From: an uncultured Legionellales bacterium
GTDB taxonomy: Bacteria; Pseudomonadota; Gammaproteobacteria; UBA1113
Assembly: GCA_945956945.1 (NCBI GenBank)
Contig: CAMFJO010000028.1
Span: 1-7,635 of the forward strand
Length of the DNA: 7,635 nt
Direction: 5' to 3'
Below, piece after piece: positions 5,010 to 7,635 of this stretch (position 1 is its first letter; every line of letters starts with the position of its first letter). Under the pieces are notes generated by a model. The model did no database searches and was not told the DNA's origin. It was given only the letters and a program-made list of their open reading frames with translations. A program made the translations under genes and the position numbers.

Positions 5010-5336
5010 CTACTGCTGCGTCTTCACAATCAAATTATTGTGCACCACTTTAACGCCTTCTACTTTACTTGCCACTTCACCGGCGCGTCTCACCTGATCA
5101 GCATTGCTCACAAAGCCACTTAACTGGACAGCACCTTTAAAGGTTTCAACACTAATGCTACCGCTCGGTATATCTTTCGCCCCGAGTAATGCCGTCTTCA
5201 CCTTGGTGGTAATGGTGCTATCGTCGATGTATTCACCCGTACTTTCACGCGTGGGTGTCGCATGACAAGCGACTAAACTTAAAAATAATACCAATATAGC
5301 CAAAAGAGAATAGTTCTTTCTATAAGTGGTTTTCAT
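5010..5336 (-). CDS. Single-BON-domain lipoprotein
   Basis: This is a small (108-residue) predicted lipoprotein. Residues 1-23 form a lipoprotein signal peptide (positively charged MKTTYRK, then the LLAILVLFLSL core), followed by a lipobox LVAC with the acylated Cys at 24. The residue after Cys is His and not Asp, so export to the outer membrane by the Lol pathway is expected. Residues 38-106 match a BON domain: D-[DS]-x-x-I-T-x-x-V-K-x-A-L-L near the start, then VETFKGAVQLSGFVSNADQV and GVKVVHNNLIV. BON domains bind phospholipid in the two-domain proteins DolP/YraP and OsmY; this protein has only one. GAGGAG at 5345-5350, eight bases upstream, supports the start. It is convergent with nothing and divergent from the plus-strand gene at 5537. 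No confident promoter is seen in the 200-base gap. Confidence 0.9.
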   Translation of the reverse strand: MKTTYRKNYSLLAILVLFLSLVACHATPTRESTGEYIDDSTITTKVKTALLGAKDIPSGSISVETFKGAVQLSGFVSNADQVRRAGEVASKVEGVKVVHNNLIVKTQQ

Positions 5337-5512
5337 TTGGGTTACTCCTCTATCCAGTATTGTGATTAGTAAGTGTACTGCATTTTTGAGCAGTGGGGAA
5401 GAGTATCCCTACTGAGAAGCCATTCTCGTGTCTAAAGCTTTTCTTATAGTGCCACCAATAAAAATAAAACCCTTTGAATTGTCCTAAAGATGTGCTACCA
5501 TCCGCGAGTTTG

Positions 5513-5518
5513 TATAAT
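5513..5518 (+). promoter_or_regulatory. -10-like element upstream of the 5537 gene
   Basis: A perfect TATAAT (preceded by TTTG) lies 18 bases before the ATG at 5537, so the leader would be only about 12 bases, just long enough to include the GAGG ribosome-binding site. No good -35 hexamer and no PmrA-type repeat is found at the expected distance. The short leader lowers confidence. Confidence 0.35.
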
Positions 5519-5536
5519 TTAATAAGCGAGGTTACC

Positions 5537-7635
5537 ATGGCATCTGTCGATCCTACTCTATCACCCCCTCATAGCCCAAACTCCAGCAGCAGTTCAAACT
5601 ATAGTTTCTTTACACCCAATTCGTCGCCACGAAATAACATTCGCGATATTATTCTGCAAATTCTGGTTGCCCTCATAGAACCCAATATGTTTAGAGATCC
5701 CATGGGATTAGCTCATGACGGCATAAAACAAAGACGTATTGCGGCAGCCATTGAGGACTTCCGCGTTGGAAGTGCAGGTAGCACTTTGATTGAAGCAAAC
5801 CATATACCAGGCCATGTCAAAGGGGTTACACCCGGCAGTGCTAATTACTTGCAACTTCCGGCTAATCTACTATTTTATCAATATGTAAAACCACTTTGTA
5901 CAGATAAGAATGGTAACCTCGTCAATGGTTATGTAGGGAATTATTTCTGCCTCGACCGAGAGGCAACACCTGATAATCTCGGTATATACCATCAAGTAGT
6001 CAATCCCGCTACCGATGAAAGGATTCCGCGACAACACATCTGTATTCGCCTTAAAAAAACACCGCCCTTAACTATCCATTCACAAGCCAAAGAAATTATA
6101 GATAATTTTTCCATACCGGGTGAAGAACACTTGGTACATGGCGGTGCTGAACAATTTTTTATCGGTATTAGACTGGATGAGATGAAAGATTATTTAGAAA
6201 TAGTCATACCTCACCCTATTTCTTCTCAAGAAAAAGATGCCATCCTTGCGATTTCCAAAAGGGCAGGTATCCCTTATACAGAAGTCGATGAACCAACATT
6301 TGAAGCGATGCAAGCCTTAAGCCACCAATTGGCCAAACAACTCACCGAAGAACTGCCCGCACCTCAAACCCTAAGTGAAACCTTATCTCTGGTATTAAAA
6401 GCCGTACAGCTCGATCGCTGTCCACAAGCAATACAGTTGCTTGACGCCAGGAATACTGCTGATGACTCTCAGACAGAAAGAATTCTAGTGGCATTATTAA
6501 AAAGTTGTTTGTATGCGACTGTCGGCAATATAGAGGAAAGTCAAAAAGAACATCACATTTATCTTCATCGTAAAATTACTAATGACGATAATCTTCTGAT
6601 CCATCTTTACGGAAAATTAATATTAGAAAGAACTAACCCCGTTCTCGTGGAAGCAATATTAACACTCCGGGAATTGTTAAATCGACTTGACTCAGCTAAT
6701 AAAACAAATCCAGAAGAAACATCGCGCTTAAAAATATTGATCCTGCTTGAGTTAAGTAAAAAATTTAATTATTTACACACATCGACCACCCCTTATCTAG
6801 TAGCTAAAAAGGAATTTAACGGTGATCTTGATAATCACGCAATATTAACACCCGATAAAGCAACCGCATCAAAAAGGGCTCTAAAATATATAGAAATGGC
6901 CTTCGCTTTAGATCCCCATACAAATTTACATCTTCAACAGCTGATTCATTTACACAGCCAAAGCGCTTATGCTAAATATCGATTAGGCAACTACACGGGA
7001 GCATTAAATGATCTCATCGCCAGTGAGGAATTGCTACAAGTATTAATTGACAGCGTACAAGATGTTTATTGGCGTTCAGCTAAAGATGAGTTAAAATTGT
7101 TGCATCTCTCTATCAAATTGCGTTTATATCTCATTTTAGCAAAGATGAAAAAAGAAGATTATCCACCACAATACCAATCTACCTCGCCCCAACAAGAATT
7201 AATTGCGCTGGTTGACAAATTTAAGCAATTTGATCGTATGTTGATAACTCTGATGGTGGAAAAATTGCTGGCAATGGACAGTTCCGACTACCACATTACT
7301 GGCTGGATCGATCACGGGTCATTACAGTTTGCTGGGGCTGATCTGATCAAAGAAATACGCGATGTAGTTAAAATAGATTTAGTTTCGATTAATAAGGCAT
7401 TAACAGGAAAAAGTTCCAATGTCGAGAAGTTGGATATTCCTTTTCTAGGATTACCCCATCCTTGTGGAATAAGCGATGATCAATGCAAAGAACTTTTGGG
7501 CGCCTTAAGAACCAATACCAGTTTGAAATCCTTAGCATTCAGAAAGTTTGCCTATAGACAGGGTAATATGGTATTGGACACGACGGATCGTCTGACAGAT
7601 TTGTTAATGACCTTGCATGAAGCGCAACTTCAAGG
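5537..7635 (+). CDS. Large unknown protein with TPR-like and LRR-like stretches (3' end outside the window)
   Basis: The frame stays open from the ATG at 5537 to the window edge: 699 full codons plus two bases. The start is supported by GAGG at 5528-5531, five bases upstream. Residues 8-34 are Ser/Pro/Asn-rich and probably disordered. Residues 35 to about 250 form an unrecognised domain (with CLDREATPDNLGIYHQ and EEHLVHGGAEQFFIGIRLDE). Residues 270-580 are helical. Within them, KRALKYIEMAFALDP (446-460) and AYAKYRLGNYTGALNDLIAS (477-496) resemble TPR helices. At the visible C-terminal end, VEKLDIPFLGL followed by CKELLGALRTNTSLKSLAF (650-668) resembles one ribonuclease-inhibitor-type leucine-rich repeat; more may follow outside. 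There is no signal peptide. Disordered N-terminus plus TPR/LRR-like scaffolds are common in Legionellales effectors, but function is unknown. It lacks the C-terminal module of the two minus-strand unknowns within the visible part. Confidence 0.85.
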   Translation, partial: MASVDPTLSPPHSPNSSSSSNYSFFTPNSSPRNNIRDIILQILVALIEPNMFRDPMGLAHDGIKQRRIAAAIEDFRVGSAGSTLIEANHIPGHVKGVTPGSANYLQLPANLLFYQYVKPLCTDKNGNLVNGYVGNYFCLDREATPDNLGIYHQVVNPATDERIPRQHICIRLKKTPPLTIHSQAKEIIDNFSIPGEEHLVHGGAEQFFIGIRLDEMKDYLEIVIPHPISSQEKDAILAISKRAGIPYTEVDEPTFEAMQALSHQLAKQLTEELPAPQTLSETLSLVLKAVQLDRCPQAIQLLDARNTADDSQTERILVALLKSCLYATVGNIEESQKEHHIYLHRKITNDDNLLIHLYGKLILERTNPVLVEAILTLRELLNRLDSANKTNPEETSRLKILILLELSKKFNYLHTSTTPYLVAKKEFNGDLDNHAILTPDKATASKRALKYIEMAFALDPHTNLHLQQLIHLHSQSAYAKYRLGNYTGALNDLIASEELLQVLIDSVQDVYWRSAKDELKLLHLSIKLRLYLILAKMKKEDYPPQYQSTSPQQELIALVDKFKQFDRMLITLMVEKLLAMDSSDYHITGWIDHGSLQFAGADLIKEIRDVVKIDLVSINKALTGKSSNVEKLDIPFLGLPHPCGISDDQCKELLGALRTNTSLKSLAFRKFAYRQGNMVLDTTDRLTDLLMTLHEAQLQ

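Noticed and set aside
5486..5505. Possible PmrA box upstream of the 5537 gene
   Set aside because: At the expected distance from TATAAT only CTAAAG resembles a half-site; the second half (CTACCA) does not match.
5350..5538. 62-codon minus-strand open frame in the gap between the BON gene and the 5537 gene
   Set aside because: It lacks a ribosome-binding site, has no domain-like composition, and overlaps the start region of the divergent gene. It looks like chance.
1..7635. CRISPR arrays, tRNA/rRNA genes, transposases or insertion-sequence ends
   Set aside because: No regularly spaced repeats of CRISPR type, no cloverleaf or rRNA signatures, and no transposase-like protein were seen on either strand.

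Overview
The window looks like chromosomal DNA of an AT-rich gammaproteobacterium, most plausibly of the order Legionellales (Legionella/Coxiella/Rickettsiella/Berkiella-like). The support is indirect. There is a conserved rplM-rpsI operon with gammaproteobacterial-type L13 and S9. Next to it are large lineage-specific proteins of no recognised family, built from coiled coils, repeats and acidic linkers. Two of these genes have PmrA-type direct repeats in their promoters, the regulatory signature of many Dot/Icm type IV effector genes in Legionella and Coxiella. No 16S rRNA or other decisive marker is present, so the lineage is an inference.

Layout: (1) 81-990, minus strand: rplM then rpsI, four bases apart. 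S9 carries an unusual insertion of about 22 residues. (2) 991-1181: a -10-like element for rplM plus two hairpins at the 3' side of the next gene. (3) 1182-2162, minus: a 326-residue unknown protein with a Pro-Glu linker and a hydrophobic C-terminal module. (4) 2163-2518: a 356-base intergenic stretch with a PmrA-like promoter for gene 3, a 3' repeat and overlapping hairpins. (5) 2519-4756, minus: a 745-residue unknown protein with an internal duplication, a coiled coil, a linker of three 23-residue repeats, and the same C-terminal module as gene 3. It has its own PmrA-like promoter. (6) 4961-5336, minus: a single-BON-domain lipoprotein and its probable terminator. (7) 5537-end, plus: the first 699 residues of a large unknown protein with TPR-like and LRR-like stretches, cut by the window edge.

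The main discovery candidate is the pair at 1182-2162 and 2519-4756. The two genes share a C-terminal module (W-[YF]-x-I-V-D-A ... KTTADSQN ... two hydrophobic helices), the same promoter architecture to the base, and a related 38-42 bp sequence just downstream. They differ almost entirely in their N-terminal parts. This looks like a duplicated cassette in which the promoter, C-terminal module and 3' flank were kept while the N-terminal 'payload' was exchanged or diverged. The inferred role is a family of PmrA-controlled secreted proteins that may associate with membranes. The sequence does not prove secretion or function.
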